37,498 nt of DNA from Listeria valentina (GCF_011800755.1 NZ_JAATJW010000023.1:1-37498), one strand, 5' to 3'; positions 24,278-33,933 are shown, counted from the first letter of the stretch. The notes: generated by a model from the letters alone, not told the origin. Numbers and translations are program-made.

Positions 24278-25201
24278 TTATTTTCGAGCTAGTTGAATGG
24301 CTTTATCTGTATTGGCAAAATGTTCTTTTGTATACTGATGTAAAGTATCGAGCCCGTAACGCGCAATAATTTGAGCGGCTTCCTGGTCCACTTTTGCCCC
24401 TGCTCCTTTAGTTAAAGTCATCCCAAGCTCGCGTTCTATTTCTGCAAAAATTTGAACGAACTTATAGCGAGCGATAATGGAAGCTGCCGCGACAGACAAG
24501 TGAAGCCCTTCTGCTTTGGTTGCGAAATAAACATCTTCACGTACAATCTCTCGTTCATTTGCTAAATAACGATAATAGGTGTTTTTTTCAGCAAATTGGT
24601 CGATTAAAATTGCTTCCGGCCGAGTAGGCGCAATTCGAGCGAGGACATTGGAAAGCGCTCGGTTATGCAGGAGTGCCTTCATTTTCCCTTGATTCATCCC
24701 GGATGCAACCAGTTCGTTATATTTAGGATTCGGGCAAGCGAGAAGGCTGTGCGGTACGATCGGGATGATTTTTTCCGCGATTCGGCAAATTTCTGGATCC
24801 TTCATCGCTTTAGAGTCTTTTACACCAAGAGAAGCAAGAAGCGGCATTTGCTCGCGATCAACGTAACAAGCGCAAACCGTAATCGGTCCAAAAAAATCCC
24901 CAGTCCCAACTTCATCAGAACCTAAAACATTTTTGGATGAAAACTGTGGGGGAAGCGGAGAACCACTTGATTTTGATTTTACGCCTGCGGCTTTAGCCAC
25001 CTTGCCCCACTTGGCTGCTTCGTTCGCACCAGCTGCTCCTTGAAACATGACTTTCCCAGATTTGTAGGCCGTTATCGTGAGACCTTGCTTTTTGGCAGAA
25101 AAAAGAGCACCAGATGGTGTTTTTCCTGTAAAAAAAGGTTTGTAAAACGCTTTGATTTCTTCCATTTTATTGGCTGGAACTTGAATGACTGTGTTTGCGA
25201 T
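24278..25201 (-). CDS. rnhC: Ribonuclease HIII
   Basis: A 307-residue RNase HIII, which cuts RNA in RNA/DNA hybrids. The N-terminal TBP-like substrate-binding domain (about 1-75) precedes the catalytic domain, with [13 protein letters not shown] (D96, E97) and further acidic residues in ILIDQ and AAASIIARY context. The first ATG in frame (25165) lacks a ribosome site and would delete 12 residues matching the family N-terminus (ANTVIQV; L. monocytogenes MANTVILV from memory). Upstream in frame are ATC (25201-25199) and ATT (25204-25202), then TGA; AAAGGATGA precedes them at normal spacing. Initiation at ATC or ATT is therefore likely. Confidence 0.93.
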   Translation of the reverse strand: MANTVIQVPANKMEEIKAFYKPFFTGKTPSGALFSAKKQGLTITAYKSGKVMFQGAAGANEAAKWGKVAKAAGVKSKSSGSPLPPQFSSKNVLGSDEVGTGDFFGPITVCACYVDREQMPLLASLGVKDSKAMKDPEICRIAEKIIPIVPHSLLACPNPKYNELVASGMNQGKMKALLHNRALSNVLARIAPTRPEAILIDQFAEKNTYYRYLANEREIVREDVYFATKAEGLHLSVAAASIIARYKFVQIFAEIERELGMTLTKGAGAKVDQEAAQIIARYGLDTLHQYTKEHFANTDKAIQLARK

Positions 25202-25236
25202 AATTCTTCATCCTTTCTGGGGAATTCCGTATTCGT

Positions 25237-25245
25237 ATTGTATCA
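25237..25245 (-). promoter_or_regulatory. Promoter of rnhC
   Basis: On the minus strand an extended -10, TGATACAAT, lies about 36 bp before the ATC/ATT start; the -35 is weak. Confidence 0.6.
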
Positions 25246-25305
25246 TAAAAACAGCCCAATTTAGAAGTTTACTTCCGCCTTAAGGCTGATTATATAGCTA
25301 TCCGC

Positions 25306-25334
25306 TTTTCATCTTGCTTTTTTCGTGATAAGAT
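25306..25334 (+). promoter_or_regulatory. Candidate promoter of zapA
   Basis: TTTTCA (25306-25311), 17 bp, then an extended -10 TGATAAGAT (25326-25334). Confidence 0.45.
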
Positions 25335-25375
25335 GATTTTATAGTGTTACTTAGAGACCTGAAGGAGGAGCTAGC

Positions 25376-25630
25376 GTGGCTAATAATGAAAAGAATCGAA
25401 TCATCACAACAATATATGGACAAGAATACACGATCGTTGGCTCTGAACCGACTGATCATCTAAAAAAAGTAGCTCAAATTGTGGACAGCAAAATGCATGA
25501 AATAGGTGCGCAAAATCGTGCGCTAGACAGCGGGAGACTTGCCGTTCTTACAGCAGTGAATATGACACATGACTATTTATTACTGCTCGAAAAGTATCGT
25601 GAACTTGAAGCACGATTAGAAAATTCGTAA
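25376..25630 (+). CDS. zapA: Cell division protein ZapA
   Basis: An 84-residue protein that bundles FtsZ filaments at the division ring. The N-terminal domain KNRIITTIYGQEYTIVGSE is followed by HLKKVAQIVDSKMHEIG and a C-terminal coiled coil (about 50-84) that mediates tetramer formation. Translation starts at GTG 25376 with AAGGAGGAG upstream. First gene of a rightward run with cvpA (17 nt away), polX and mutS2, a conserved Bacillales arrangement. Confidence 0.95.
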   Translation: MANNEKNRIITTIYGQEYTIVGSEPTDHLKKVAQIVDSKMHEIGAQNRALDSGRLAVLTAVNMTHDYLLLLEKYRELEARLENS

Positions 25631-25647
25631 AAGGACGAGATCAATTT

Positions 25648-26193
25648 ATGATTTTAACTATCATTTTAATTATTCTTCTGATCAGTGGTTTTTTTAATGG
25701 GTATCGAAATGGAGTACTTCGGCAACTTGTAACGACGGTTGGCTACTTTCTATCGTTTTTTGTAGCTTACCACTATTATAGTCTGCTTGCACCACAAATT
25801 CATTTTATCCCATATCCAAAACCTGACTCAGCAGAAGAAGGGGTTAATCAATTATTAGCGCTCCTCCACACGGAAGAAGCGTATTACAATGTATTAGCCT
25901 TCTTAATCATTTTTATCGCAGCATTAATTGTTGTACACATGTTAACGAAATTAATTGGGTTCCGTGGCCGAATTCCTGTCGTTAGTCAAATTAATGGCTT
26001 AATTGGCGGAGTTTTAGGGGTGGTGACGACTTACTTACTTTTATTCGTTATTCTTTATCTCGGCGCCGCATACCCATCAGAATGGCTAAATGGTGTGATT
26101 GAAAATTCAAGTGTAGCAGATTGGATTTTATCGAATACGCCCCTTTTATCCGAGCGTTTTTATGATTGGATGACACAAGTGATTTCAGAATAG
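25648..26193 (+). CDS. CvpA-family membrane protein
   Basis: A 181-residue integral membrane protein. Hydrophobic helices are at about 1-20, 28-48, 84-104 and 120-145. The N-terminal FFNGYRNGVLRQLVTTVGYFLSFF pattern and RIPVVSQINGLIGGVLG are typical of the CvpA/YshB family; the E. coli member is linked to colicin V production, while Firmicute members are poorly understood. AAAAGGACGAG precedes the ATG. Follows zapA by 17 nt, so probably cotranscribed; a hairpin terminator lies between it and polX. Confidence 0.9.
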   Translation: MILTIILIILLISGFFNGYRNGVLRQLVTTVGYFLSFFVAYHYYSLLAPQIHFIPYPKPDSAEEGVNQLLALLHTEEAYYNVLAFLIIFIAALIVVHMLTKLIGFRGRIPVVSQINGLIGGVLGVVTTYLLLFVILYLGAAYPSEWLNGVIENSSVADWILSNTPLLSERFYDWMTQVISE

Positions 26194-26200
26194 AAAGATG

Positions 26201-26231
26201 AGACCAGTGGCATGAACTGGTCTTGTTTTTG
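26201..26231 (+). terminator. Hairpin terminator after cvpA
   Basis: AGACCAGT / ACTGGTCT stem with a 7-nt loop followed by TGTTTTTG. polX starts only 15 nt later, so readthrough probably supplies polX. Confidence 0.75.
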
Positions 26232-26245
26232 TAAGAGGTGAAAAA

Positions 26246-27988
26246 ATGGCAGCAAGTAAAAAAGAAGTGATTCGCTTATTAGAAAAAATCGCATTATACA
26301 TGGAATTAAAAGGTGAAAATAGCTTTAAAACTTCGGCATTTAGAAAAGCCGCTCAAAGTTTAGAAATAGACGATCGTAGTTTAAGTGAAATAGATGATAT
26401 TCGTTCGCTCCCAGGAATTGGAAAAGCGACGGGCGATATCATTGAGGAATATTTAAAAACGGGGAAATCACCCGAGCTTGAAGCGCTAAAAGCTGAGGTG
26501 CCAAGTGGGCTTATCCCGCTTCTTGAAGTAGAAGGCTTAGGCGGAAAAAAACTAGCGAGACTTTACCAGGAGCTTGGAGTAACAGACCAAGCGAGCTTGC
26601 TTGAAGCAGCTGAAAGTGGTCAAATCGAAGGCTTAAAAGGATTTGGGAAGAAGTCAGTAGAGAAAATGGTGGAAGGAGTCCAAGCACTAGGAACTCGTCC
26701 TGATCGCTATCCGTTTCCAAAAGTCTTTCCTGTTGCAGAAGAAATCGAAGCTTTTCTTGAAACAATTCCTGAAATTAAACGATTTCACCGAGCGGGAAGT
26801 ATGCGGCGCATGCGAGAAACTTTAAAAGACCTTGATTATGTGCTAGAAACGACAGAACCGGATCAAGTAAAACAAGCTTTGCTTCGTCATCCTAAAATCA
26901 CTGAGGTAATTGGTGCGGGCGACACGAAGGTTTCCGTCCAATTAAGCATAGGGATTACCATTTCTGTTGACTTTAGACTCGTCACGCCTGAAAGCTATGC
27001 GACAACGCTACACCATTTTACGGGTTCAAAAGAACATAATATCAAGATGCGGCAGCTAGCCAAAAAACGAGAGCAAAAAATAAGTGAGTATGGTGTCGAA
27101 GAAGAAAATGGGGACGTTCAACATTTTCAAACAGAAACAGAATTTTTCCGCTTTTTTGATCTTCCATTTATCCCGCCTGAGGTACGAGTGGACGGGACGG
27201 AAATAGAAAGAATCACAGAAGAAACTCGCTTTCTTTCATTAGAAGATATTCGTGGAGATTTGCATATGCATACAACTTGGTCAGACGGGGCGTATTCGAT
27301 TGAAGAAATGATCCAAGCGAATATTAAAAAGGGCTATGATTATATGGTGATTACCGATCATGGCAAGTTTCTTCGTGTCGCGAATGGCTTAAATGAAGAA
27401 CGGCTTCAAAAGCAACAAGCAGAAATTAAACGTGTTGCAGAAAAATATCCAGAAATTGATGTTTATTCGGGTGTAGAAATGGATATTTTAACAGATGGCA
27501 CCCTTGACTTTTCGGATGAAACTCTGGAACAATTGGATTTTGTGATTGCGTCGATTCATTCGGGCTTTAATCAATCGGAGCAAGAGATTATGGCACGCTT
27601 AAAAACGGCAGCGGAAAATCCGCATGTTCGCTTGATTGCCCATCCAACAGGTCGCGTGATCGGTAGAAGAGAACCTTATGCTGTAAATATTTCTGAACTC
27701 ATTCAGCTTGCAAGCGAAACAGGGACAGCACTTGAATTAAATGCCAATCCAGAGCGATTAGATTTAAAAGCGGAACATTTAGAAATGGCGACAAAAGCAG
27801 GCGTGAAAATCGCCATCAATACAGATGCGCATGACACGCGTCATTTGGATTTTATGGCGCTTGGCGTCCGAGCAGGGATAAAAGGCTGGCTTACTAAAAC
27901 GGATGTCTTAAATACCTTGTCGAAAGAAGCATTCAGACAGTTTATAGAAAAAAGAAATAGAGGAATGAGCGATGGAAAAAAAGCTTGA
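26246..27988 (+). CDS. polX: Family X DNA polymerase / 3'-5' exonuclease
   Basis: A 580-residue PolX. The N-terminal 8-kDa domain with helix-hairpin-helix motifs (RSLPGIGKATGDII at about 53-66, VEGLGGKKLARLY) precedes the nucleotidyltransferase palm (AGSMRRMRETLKDLDYVL, about 184-201), where polymerase acidic residues lie. The C-terminal PHP phosphoesterase domain begins at GDLHMHTTWSDGAYS (about 336-350) and continues with ITDHGK, VEMDIL and NTDAHDT, metal ligands of the 3'-5' exonuclease. Expected role in base-excision or gap repair. GAGGTG precedes the ATG. Its last 17 bases overlap mutS2, implying coupling. Confidence 0.96.
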   Translation: MAASKKEVIRLLEKIALYMELKGENSFKTSAFRKAAQSLEIDDRSLSEIDDIRSLPGIGKATGDIIEEYLKTGKSPELEALKAEVPSGLIPLLEVEGLGGKKLARLYQELGVTDQASLLEAAESGQIEGLKGFGKKSVEKMVEGVQALGTRPDRYPFPKVFPVAEEIEAFLETIPEIKRFHRAGSMRRMRETLKDLDYVLETTEPDQVKQALLRHPKITEVIGAGDTKVSVQLSIGITISVDFRLVTPESYATTLHHFTGSKEHNIKMRQLAKKREQKISEYGVEEENGDVQHFQTETEFFRFFDLPFIPPEVRVDGTEIERITEETRFLSLEDIRGDLHMHTTWSDGAYSIEEMIQANIKKGYDYMVITDHGKFLRVANGLNEERLQKQQAEIKRVAEKYPEIDVYSGVEMDILTDGTLDFSDETLEQLDFVIASIHSGFNQSEQEIMARLKTAAENPHVRLIAHPTGRVIGRREPYAVNISELIQLASETGTALELNANPERLDLKAEHLEMATKAGVKIAINTDAHDTRHLDFMALGVRAGIKGWLTKTDVLNTLSKEAFRQFIEKRNRGMSDGKKA

Positions 27989-30326
27989 AAATATATTAGA
28001 ATTCGATAAAATCAAACAGCAGCTCGGAGAATTTGCTGTTTCAACCCTTGGGGAAACGTCTATTCGTGCTCTCAGCCCTGAAAGCTCATTTGAAAAAGTT
28101 AAGGAAGCGCAGCAAGAAACGGAAGAAGGGGCAAAAGTGCTTCGTTTGCGTGGCAGTGCGCCGATTACAGGCTTGACCGATGTTTTGCCACATTTAAAGC
28201 GACTGGAAATTGGCGGCGATTTAAATGGACTTGAAATTTATCAAATTGGCAGTAATTTACGTGTGAGTCGACTGATGAAAAATTTCTTTCATGATCTCGA
28301 GGAGCAAGGTGTCGAGTTGCCTTTCTTATACACACTTGCAGCAGAACTTCTCGAGTTACGTGATCTCGAAGATGAAATTGTGATTTCGGTGGATGAATCT
28401 GGCTATGTGCTAGACACAGCAAGCGAAACTCTGCGCGGCATTCGTCAAACGCTTCACCGGACAGAAGGACGCGTACGTGAGAAATTGGAAGCTTTGCTTC
28501 GTGACCGGAATGCAGCAACGATGCTAAGTGATGCGATTATCACGATTCGAAATGATCGTTACGTGATCCCTGTGAAGCAAGAGTATCGCAGTCACTACGG
28601 CGGAGTAATTCACGATCAATCGGCTTCTGGACAAACGCTTTTCATTGAGCCGCAAAGCGTTGTTGATTTAAACAATGAACGTCGCGCGCTTCAAGCAAAA
28701 GCTAACCAAGAAATTGAACGCATCCTTGCTGAACTTTCAGCGCATTTAGCAGAGCACATCTCTAAAATCCATCACAATACGTACTTGCTTGGCCGATTTG
28801 ATTTTATCTTGGCGAAAGCACGACTTGGAAAAGCAATGAAAGGCATTTCTCCAGGATTAAATAATCAAGGAATTGTCAAATTGTATGAAGCAAGACATCC
28901 TTTGCTTGACCCAGAAAAAGTAGTAGCGAATGATATTTTGCTTGGCGAGGGTTACTCGGTTATTGTAATTACTGGACCGAATACAGGTGGTAAAACGATC
29001 ACGCTCAAAACGCTCGGCTTGCTGACGATTATGGCACAAGCTGGCTTGCAAATACCGGCTCGCGAGGAATCTGAAATAGCGGTTTTTGAAGCGGTTTTTG
29101 CCGATATCGGGGATGAACAGTCAATTGAACAAAGCTTGAGTACTTTTTCTTCACATATGACTAATATTGTTTCGATTTTAGGAAAAATGAATGCTAAATC
29201 ACTGATCTTGTTCGATGAATTAGGAGCAGGAACTGATCCACAAGAAGGCGCAGCGCTTGCGATTTCTATTTTGGATGAAGCCGCTAAGCGCGGGGCAAGT
29301 GTTATGGCAACGACTCACTATCCTGAACTGAAAGCGTATGGCTATAACCGACCGTTTGCAACCAATGCTTCGGTTGAATTTAATGTGGAAACCCTCAGTC
29401 CGACTTATCGACTTTTAATTGGTGTACCCGGCCGCAGTAATGCTTTTGAGATTTCAAGGCGCCTTGGGCTTGATTCAGCCGTGATCGAATCGGCAAAAGC
29501 GTTAATTGACACGGAAAGCGCGAATTTAAACGAAATGATTACTGACCTTGAAGACAAGCGAAATTTAGCCGAACAGGAATTTGAAGAAGCAGCGGAAACA
29601 ACAAAAGATGCGGAACGGCTTCTTCAAGATTTACAAAAAGAAGTTGCCGCTTACCATCAAAATAAAGAACGCTTACTAGAAGAAGCCAAAAAAGAAGCGG
29701 CGAAAGTCATCGAAAATGCGGAAGAAGAAGCTGATGGGATTATTCGGGAAATCCGGGAGTTGCAGCTTCGCGGGGCACAAGGCATCAAGGAACATGAATT
29801 GATTGACGCCAAAACCCGCCTTTCTGAGGCGAAGCCGAAGACCATCCAAAAACGTGTTGTTCATCAAACGAAACCGGTCACTCATAAACTTGAACCGGGC
29901 GATGCAGTGCGCGTGCTTTCTCTAGGGCAAAAGGGGACGCTGATTGATAAAGCTAGCCACTCAGAATGGAATGTCCAAATCGGGATTATTAAGACGAAAA
30001 TCAAAGAATCGGATTTGGAATATATTCAACCCGAGAAGCCTAAAAAAGAGCGCGTGATTACGAATGTTCGGAATACAGATCCGGTTCGCTCTGAGCTTGA
30101 TTTACGAGGAATGCGCTATGAAGATGCGCTTCAAGCGGTGGATAAGTATATCGATGAAGCGCTCCTTGCGGGGTATCCGCGTGTTGCGATCATCCACGGG
30201 AAAGGAACAGGAGCTTTGCGGACAGGTGTTTCGGAGTTCTTGAAAAACCACCGAATGGTCAAATCAACAAGGTTTGGCGACGCCGCAGAAGGTGGAAATG
30301 GGATTACGATCGTGGATTTAAAATAA
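27972..30326 (+). CDS. mutS2: MutS2 / Smr-domain ATPase
   Basis: A 784-residue homologue of MutS that lacks the mismatch-recognition domain. Core and clamp domains (1-320) lead to the ATPase with Walker A GPNTGGKT (335-342) and Walker B ILFDELGAGTDP. A long coiled coil (about 515-620) follows, then a KOW-like segment, and the C-terminal Smr nuclease domain LDLRGMRYEDAL ... IIHGKGTGALRTGV. MutS2 is described as suppressing recombination and, in B. subtilis, as acting on collided ribosomes. AGAGGAATG precedes the ATG inside polX. Followed by trxA. Confidence 0.97.
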   Translation: MEKKLENILEFDKIKQQLGEFAVSTLGETSIRALSPESSFEKVKEAQQETEEGAKVLRLRGSAPITGLTDVLPHLKRLEIGGDLNGLEIYQIGSNLRVSRLMKNFFHDLEEQGVELPFLYTLAAELLELRDLEDEIVISVDESGYVLDTASETLRGIRQTLHRTEGRVREKLEALLRDRNAATMLSDAIITIRNDRYVIPVKQEYRSHYGGVIHDQSASGQTLFIEPQSVVDLNNERRALQAKANQEIERILAELSAHLAEHISKIHHNTYLLGRFDFILAKARLGKAMKGISPGLNNQGIVKLYEARHPLLDPEKVVANDILLGEGYSVIVITGPNTGGKTITLKTLGLLTIMAQAGLQIPAREESEIAVFEAVFADIGDEQSIEQSLSTFSSHMTNIVSILGKMNAKSLILFDELGAGTDPQEGAALAISILDEAAKRGASVMATTHYPELKAYGYNRPFATNASVEFNVETLSPTYRLLIGVPGRSNAFEISRRLGLDSAVIESAKALIDTESANLNEMITDLEDKRNLAEQEFEEAAETTKDAERLLQDLQKEVAAYHQNKERLLEEAKKEAAKVIENAEEEADGIIREIRELQLRGAQGIKEHELIDAKTRLSEAKPKTIQKRVVHQTKPVTHKLEPGDAVRVLSLGQKGTLIDKASHSEWNVQIGIIKTKIKESDLEYIQPEKPKKERVITNVRNTDPVRSELDLRGMRYEDALQAVDKYIDEALLAGYPRVAIIHGKGTGALRTGVSEFLKNHRMVKSTRFGDAAEGGNGITIVDLK

Positions 30327-30415
30327 GCCTGATGGAGGCTTGAGCAAAAAGATGGAATAAAAAGTGAGCTCCGTTGTATACTGAGGATACATTAAGAGTT
30401 AGGAGTTGAGCTAGC

Positions 30416-30733
30416 ATGGCTGAAATTAAAGAAATTACAGATGCAACCTTCGAAGCAGAAACAAACGAAGGCGTCGTATTAACAGATTTCTGGGCAGCTT
30501 GGTGTGGTCCTTGCCGCATGGTAGCCCCAGTTTTAGAAGAAATTGCAAATGAACGTGGAGACGCGCTCAAAATCGTCAAAATGGATGTTGATGCGAATCA
30601 AGAAATTCCAAGTAAGTTCGGCATCATGAGTATTCCTACTTTACTCGTTAAAAAAGACGGAGAAGTTGTGGATACAGTCATTGGCTACCGTCCAAAAGAA
30701 GAATTGGATGAAGTGATTAACAAATATATGTAG
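30416..30733 (+). CDS. trxA: Thioredoxin
   Basis: A 105-residue cytoplasmic dithiol reductant. The active site WCGPC (29-33) sits in DFWAAWCGPCRMVAPVL, and the cis-proline is in SIPTLLV. Length and fold are canonical. TAGGAGTTGAG precedes the ATG. A 90-bp gap after mutS2 contains TATACT at about 30377-30382, a possible -10 element, so it may have its own promoter. A strong terminator follows. Confidence 0.98.
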   Translation: MAEIKEITDATFEAETNEGVVLTDFWAAWCGPCRMVAPVLEEIANERGDALKIVKMDVDANQEIPSKFGIMSIPTLLVKKDGEVVDTVIGYRPKEELDEVINKYM

Positions 30734-30759
30734 TCCTACTAAAAGTATGGTAAAATAAG

Positions 30760-30789
30760 GACACCGCGAACTTTGCGGTGTCTTTTTTT
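30760..30789 (+). terminator. Terminator of trxA
   Basis: GACACCGC / GCGGTGTC stem with a 7-nt loop followed by TTTTTTT. Confidence 0.93.
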
Positions 30790-30803
30790 GAGAAAAACGA
30801 TCT

Positions 30804-30821
30804 AAGTGTTTTTTAACACTT
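30804..30821. promoter_or_regulatory. Inverted repeat upstream of uvrC
   Basis: AAGTGTT-TTTT-AACACTT, a perfect 7-bp dyad, 25 bp before the uvrC start codon. Not a LexA box (no GAAC-N4-GTTC). Could be an operator or a leader hairpin. Confidence 0.4.
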
Positions 30822-30846
30822 GGTAGCTATATAGGGAGTTGATCTT

Positions 30847-32664
30847 ATGGTGTCTACTCATTTACAAAATAAATTAGCCCTTTTGCCAGATCAGCCAGGT
30901 TGCTATCTAATGAAAGATGATCAAGGAGTGATCATTTATGTTGGCAAAGCAAAGGTGCTTAAAAATCGAGTTCGTTCTTACTTTGCGGGGGCACATGATG
31001 TGAAAACACAGCGCCTTGTTCAAGAAATTGCGGATTTTGAATATATCGTGACAAGCTCTGATGTGGAAGCTTTACTGCTTGAAATTAATTTGATCAAAAA
31101 GCATGATCCACGTTTTAATATTCGTTTAAAAGATGATAAAACTTATCCGTTTATTAAAATTACAAGTGAGCGCCATCCACGACTCATCATCACGCGACAA
31201 GTCAAGAAGGATAAAGGAAAATATTTTGGTCCTTATCCAAACGTCTATGCAGCGAATGAAGTCAAAAAGATTTTGGATAAGCTTTACCCGCTAAGAAAGT
31301 GTCATGTGCTGCCTAACAAAGTTTGTTTATATTACCATCTTGGTCAGTGCCTCGCACCGTGTGTATTTGATGTTTCAGAGGAAACCTATAAAAAAATGTC
31401 CGATGAAATTGTCAGCTTCTTAAATGGGGGCTATAAAGACGTGAAGCGCGAACTGAATGAGAAAATGGAAGAAGCGGCTTCTGAGATGGAATTTGAAAAA
31501 GCAGCTGAGTTTCGCGATCAAATTAATGCCATCGAGACTACGCTTGAAAAGCAAAAAATGACAATGAATGATTTTGTCGATCGAGATGTGTTTGGCTACG
31601 CGATTGATAAAGGCTGGATGTGTGTCCAAGTCTTTTTCATCAGGCAAGGAAAGTTGATCGAACGCGAGGTCTCGCAATTCCCATTTTATAATGATGCGGA
31701 TGAGGATTTTCTTACGTTCATCGGTCAGTTTTATCAGAAAGCAAACCATATTCCGCCTAAAGAAATTTTCTTGCCGAATGATGTCGACGATGAAGCAGTG
31801 GCAGCTCTTTTACCGGATACAAAAATTTTGGTTCCTGCAAGAGGGAAAAAGAAGGATCTTGTCAAATTAGCTTATAAAAACGCAAAAATTGCACTCAATG
31901 AAAAATTTATGTTGCTTGAGCGAAATGAAGAACGAACGGTTGGTGCGGTTGAAAAGCTTGGTGAACAAATGGGGATTCCCACGCCTTCACGAATCGAAGC
32001 GTTTGATAACTCGAATATCCACGGGACGGATCCGGTTTCGGCGATGGTCACGTTTTTGGATGGGAAGCCGAATAAAAACGATTACCGCAAATATAAGATT
32101 AAAACGGTTGCCGGGCCCGATGATTACGCCACGATGCGCGAGGTTGTAAGAAGGCGCTACTGGCGCGTTTTAAAAGAAGGACTCCCGCTTCCTGACCTCA
32201 TTTTAATTGATGGTGGTAAAGGGCAAATTGATAGTGCGAAGGATGTTTTAGAGAACGAGCTCGGGCTTGATTTGCCGGTTGCTGGGCTTGCGAAAGATGA
32301 TAAGCATAAGACGAGTCAGCTTTTGTTCGGTGATCCGCTTGAAATCGTACCGCTTGCACGTAATAGCCAAGAATTTTATTTGCTGCAACGGATTCAAGAT
32401 GAGGTGCACAGGTTTGCGATCACATTCCACAGGCAGCTGCGGAGTAAGTCAGGTTTCCAATCGATTTTAGACGGTATTCCTGGTGTTGGTCCGGGGCGGA
32501 AAAAGAAAATTTTGAATCATTTTGGTTCGATGAAGAAAATTAAAGCGGCTACGGTTGAAGAACTGCAAGAAAGTGGCATTCCAAAGGCGGTTGCAGAAGC
32601 TGTTTATCAAAAGGTGCAGGAAGTAAATGAAAAGCTTCAAGATAATAAAAAAACGGATGATTGA
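30847..32664 (+). CDS. uvrC: Excinuclease ABC subunit C
   Basis: A 605-residue nucleotide-excision repair nuclease that makes the incisions on both sides of a lesion in the UvrB-DNA complex. The N-terminal GIY-YIG domain ([24 protein letters not shown], about 18-41) carries the 3' incision; a [21 protein letters not shown] cysteine cluster follows (about 157-177); the UVR motif ([13 protein letters not shown]) is at about 215-227; then an RNase H-like domain ([17 protein letters not shown]) for the 5' cut, and a C-terminal helix-hairpin-helix pair ([14 protein letters not shown]). GGGAGTTG precedes the ATG. Complete. Confidence 0.98.
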   Translation: MVSTHLQNKLALLPDQPGCYLMKDDQGVIIYVGKAKVLKNRVRSYFAGAHDVKTQRLVQEIADFEYIVTSSDVEALLLEINLIKKHDPRFNIRLKDDKTYPFIKITSERHPRLIITRQVKKDKGKYFGPYPNVYAANEVKKILDKLYPLRKCHVLPNKVCLYYHLGQCLAPCVFDVSEETYKKMSDEIVSFLNGGYKDVKRELNEKMEEAASEMEFEKAAEFRDQINAIETTLEKQKMTMNDFVDRDVFGYAIDKGWMCVQVFFIRQGKLIEREVSQFPFYNDADEDFLTFIGQFYQKANHIPPKEIFLPNDVDDEAVAALLPDTKILVPARGKKKDLVKLAYKNAKIALNEKFMLLERNEERTVGAVEKLGEQMGIPTPSRIEAFDNSNIHGTDPVSAMVTFLDGKPNKNDYRKYKIKTVAGPDDYATMREVVRRRYWRVLKEGLPLPDLILIDGGKGQIDSAKDVLENELGLDLPVAGLAKDDKHKTSQLLFGDPLEIVPLARNSQEFYLLQRIQDEVHRFAITFHRQLRSKSGFQSILDGIPGVGPGRKKKILNHFGSMKKIKAATVEELQESGIPKAVAEAVYQKVQEVNEKLQDNKKTDD

Positions 32665-32681
32665 GTGGGGGAGAGAAGAGA

Positions 32682-33899
32682 ATGGGCGTTGTTTTGCTGA
32701 AATTTGGAGGAACTTCAGTCGGAAATGCGGATAAGATTCAAAAAGTGGCTGATCAAGCGATTCGTGAACAAGAACTTGGAAATCAAGTAGTGGTCGTAGT
32801 TTCCGCGATGGGAAAATCCACGGATAAATTGCTTTCGCTAGCAGATGAAATTACTCAGACGCCCAAAAAGCGTGAACTAGATATGCTTCTTGCAACGGGC
32901 GAGCAAGTCACGATTTCGCTTCTTGCTATGGCATTAGCTGAAAAAGGGAAGGATGCTATTTCCTTTACAGGGTTTCAAGCGGGGATCGAAACGGAAAGCG
33001 TACACGGAAATGCGCGGATTTTAGACATTGACTCGGAACGTATTCGTGAGGCTTTATTAGCGGGTAAGATTGTGATTGTTGCTGGATTTCAAGGAATCAC
33101 GCGAGATGGAGACATTACAACGCTTGGTCGAGGTGGTTCGGATACAACGGCAGTTGCGCTCGCGGCGGAACTTTCGGCTCTCAAATGTGCGATTTGTACA
33201 GATGTAGATGGCGTTTATACGAGTGACCCACGTTATATTAAAGGGGCAAGAAAGCTAGAGGAGCTTACTTATGATGAGATGCTTGAGTTGGCCCATCTTG
33301 GTGCTGGCGTTTTGCATCCGCGCTCGGTTGAGTATGCGAAAAATTTTAGAACGCCACTTGAAGTTAGAATGAGCCACGGAACAGAACAAGGAACGATGAT
33401 TAAGGAGGAAATGAGTGTGGAAGATACGAAAGTAGTGCGCGGTGTTGCATTTGAAGATGGAATTACTCGAATTACCGTTCATTGGAGCAGAAAAGAAGAT
33501 ATGCGCGTTTCGAAAGTTTTCACGGAACTTGCGAAAAATGCTGTTGATGTAGATATCATCATTCAAGGAATTACAGGTCTTGGCCACGGTAATCTGTCTT
33601 TCACGCTAAAAACGTCGGCTTTACTTGATGCGCTGGCTGTTTTAGAAGATAAAAAAGCAGAGATTGGCTATGAAAAAATTGAATCAGAACAAGAATTAGC
33701 GAAGGTGTCAATTGTTGGTTCGGGAATGGTTTCAAATCCGGGAGTTGCTGCAACGATGTTTGAAGCACTAACGGAACACCAAATTCCGATTAAGATGATT
33801 AGTACTTCTGAAATCAAAGTTTCAACTGTTGTGCCGGAACGTGAAATGGTGAAGGCGGCTCAGGTGTTGCATGATACCTTTGAACTCGAAAAAGCGTGA
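32682..33899 (+). CDS. lysC: Aspartokinase (lysine-pathway type) with internal beta-subunit start
   Basis: A 405-residue aspartate kinase, first step of the aspartate-family amino-acid and diaminopimelate pathway. LKFGGTSVGNADK (6-18) is the ATP/aspartate signature; TTLGRGGSDTTAVALA and TDVDGVYTSDPR complete the kinase domain; two ACT domains (about 265-405) allow feedback control by lysine and/or threonine. ATG 32682 follows GGGGGAGAG; a TTG in frame at 32661 overlaps uvrC. AAGGAGG at 33402-33408 precedes in-frame ATG 33411 and GTG 33417, placed to translate the ACT part alone as in the alpha2-beta2 aspartokinase II of B. subtilis. The terminator overlaps the stop codon. Confidence 0.95.
   Translation: MGVVLLKFGGTSVGNADKIQKVADQAIREQELGNQVVVVVSAMGKSTDKLLSLADEITQTPKKRELDMLLATGEQVTISLLAMALAEKGKDAISFTGFQAGIETESVHGNARILDIDSERIREALLAGKIVIVAGFQGITRDGDITTLGRGGSDTTAVALAAELSALKCAICTDVDGVYTSDPRYIKGARKLEELTYDEMLELAHLGAGVLHPRSVEYAKNFRTPLEVRMSHGTEQGTMIKEEMSVEDTKVVRGVAFEDGITRITVHWSRKEDMRVSKVFTELAKNAVDVDIIIQGITGLGHGNLSFTLKTSALLDALAVLEDKKAEIGYEKIESEQELAKVSIVGSGMVSNPGVAATMFEALTEHQIPIKMISTSEIKVSTVVPEREMVKAAQVLHDTFELEKA
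33402..33419 (+). promoter_or_regulatory. Internal ribosome binding site within aspartokinase
   Basis: AAGGAGG (33402-33408) lies inside the aspartokinase gene just ahead of ATG 33411 (2-nt spacing) and GTG 33417 (8-nt spacing), both in frame at codons 244 and 246. The GTG spacing is optimal. The product would be a ~160-residue ACT-domain polypeptide. Confidence 0.75.
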
Positions 33900-33923
33900 A
33901 ACATAGTAGTTTCACGCTTTTTC
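33888..33923. terminator. Bidirectional terminator between aspartokinase and DUF2507 genes
   Basis: GAAAAAGCGTGAAA pairs with TTTCACGCTTTTTC (14 bp) around an 8-nt loop; A- and T-rich arms serve both convergent genes. Confidence 0.9.
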
Positions 33924-33933
33924 AGCTAGCTTA

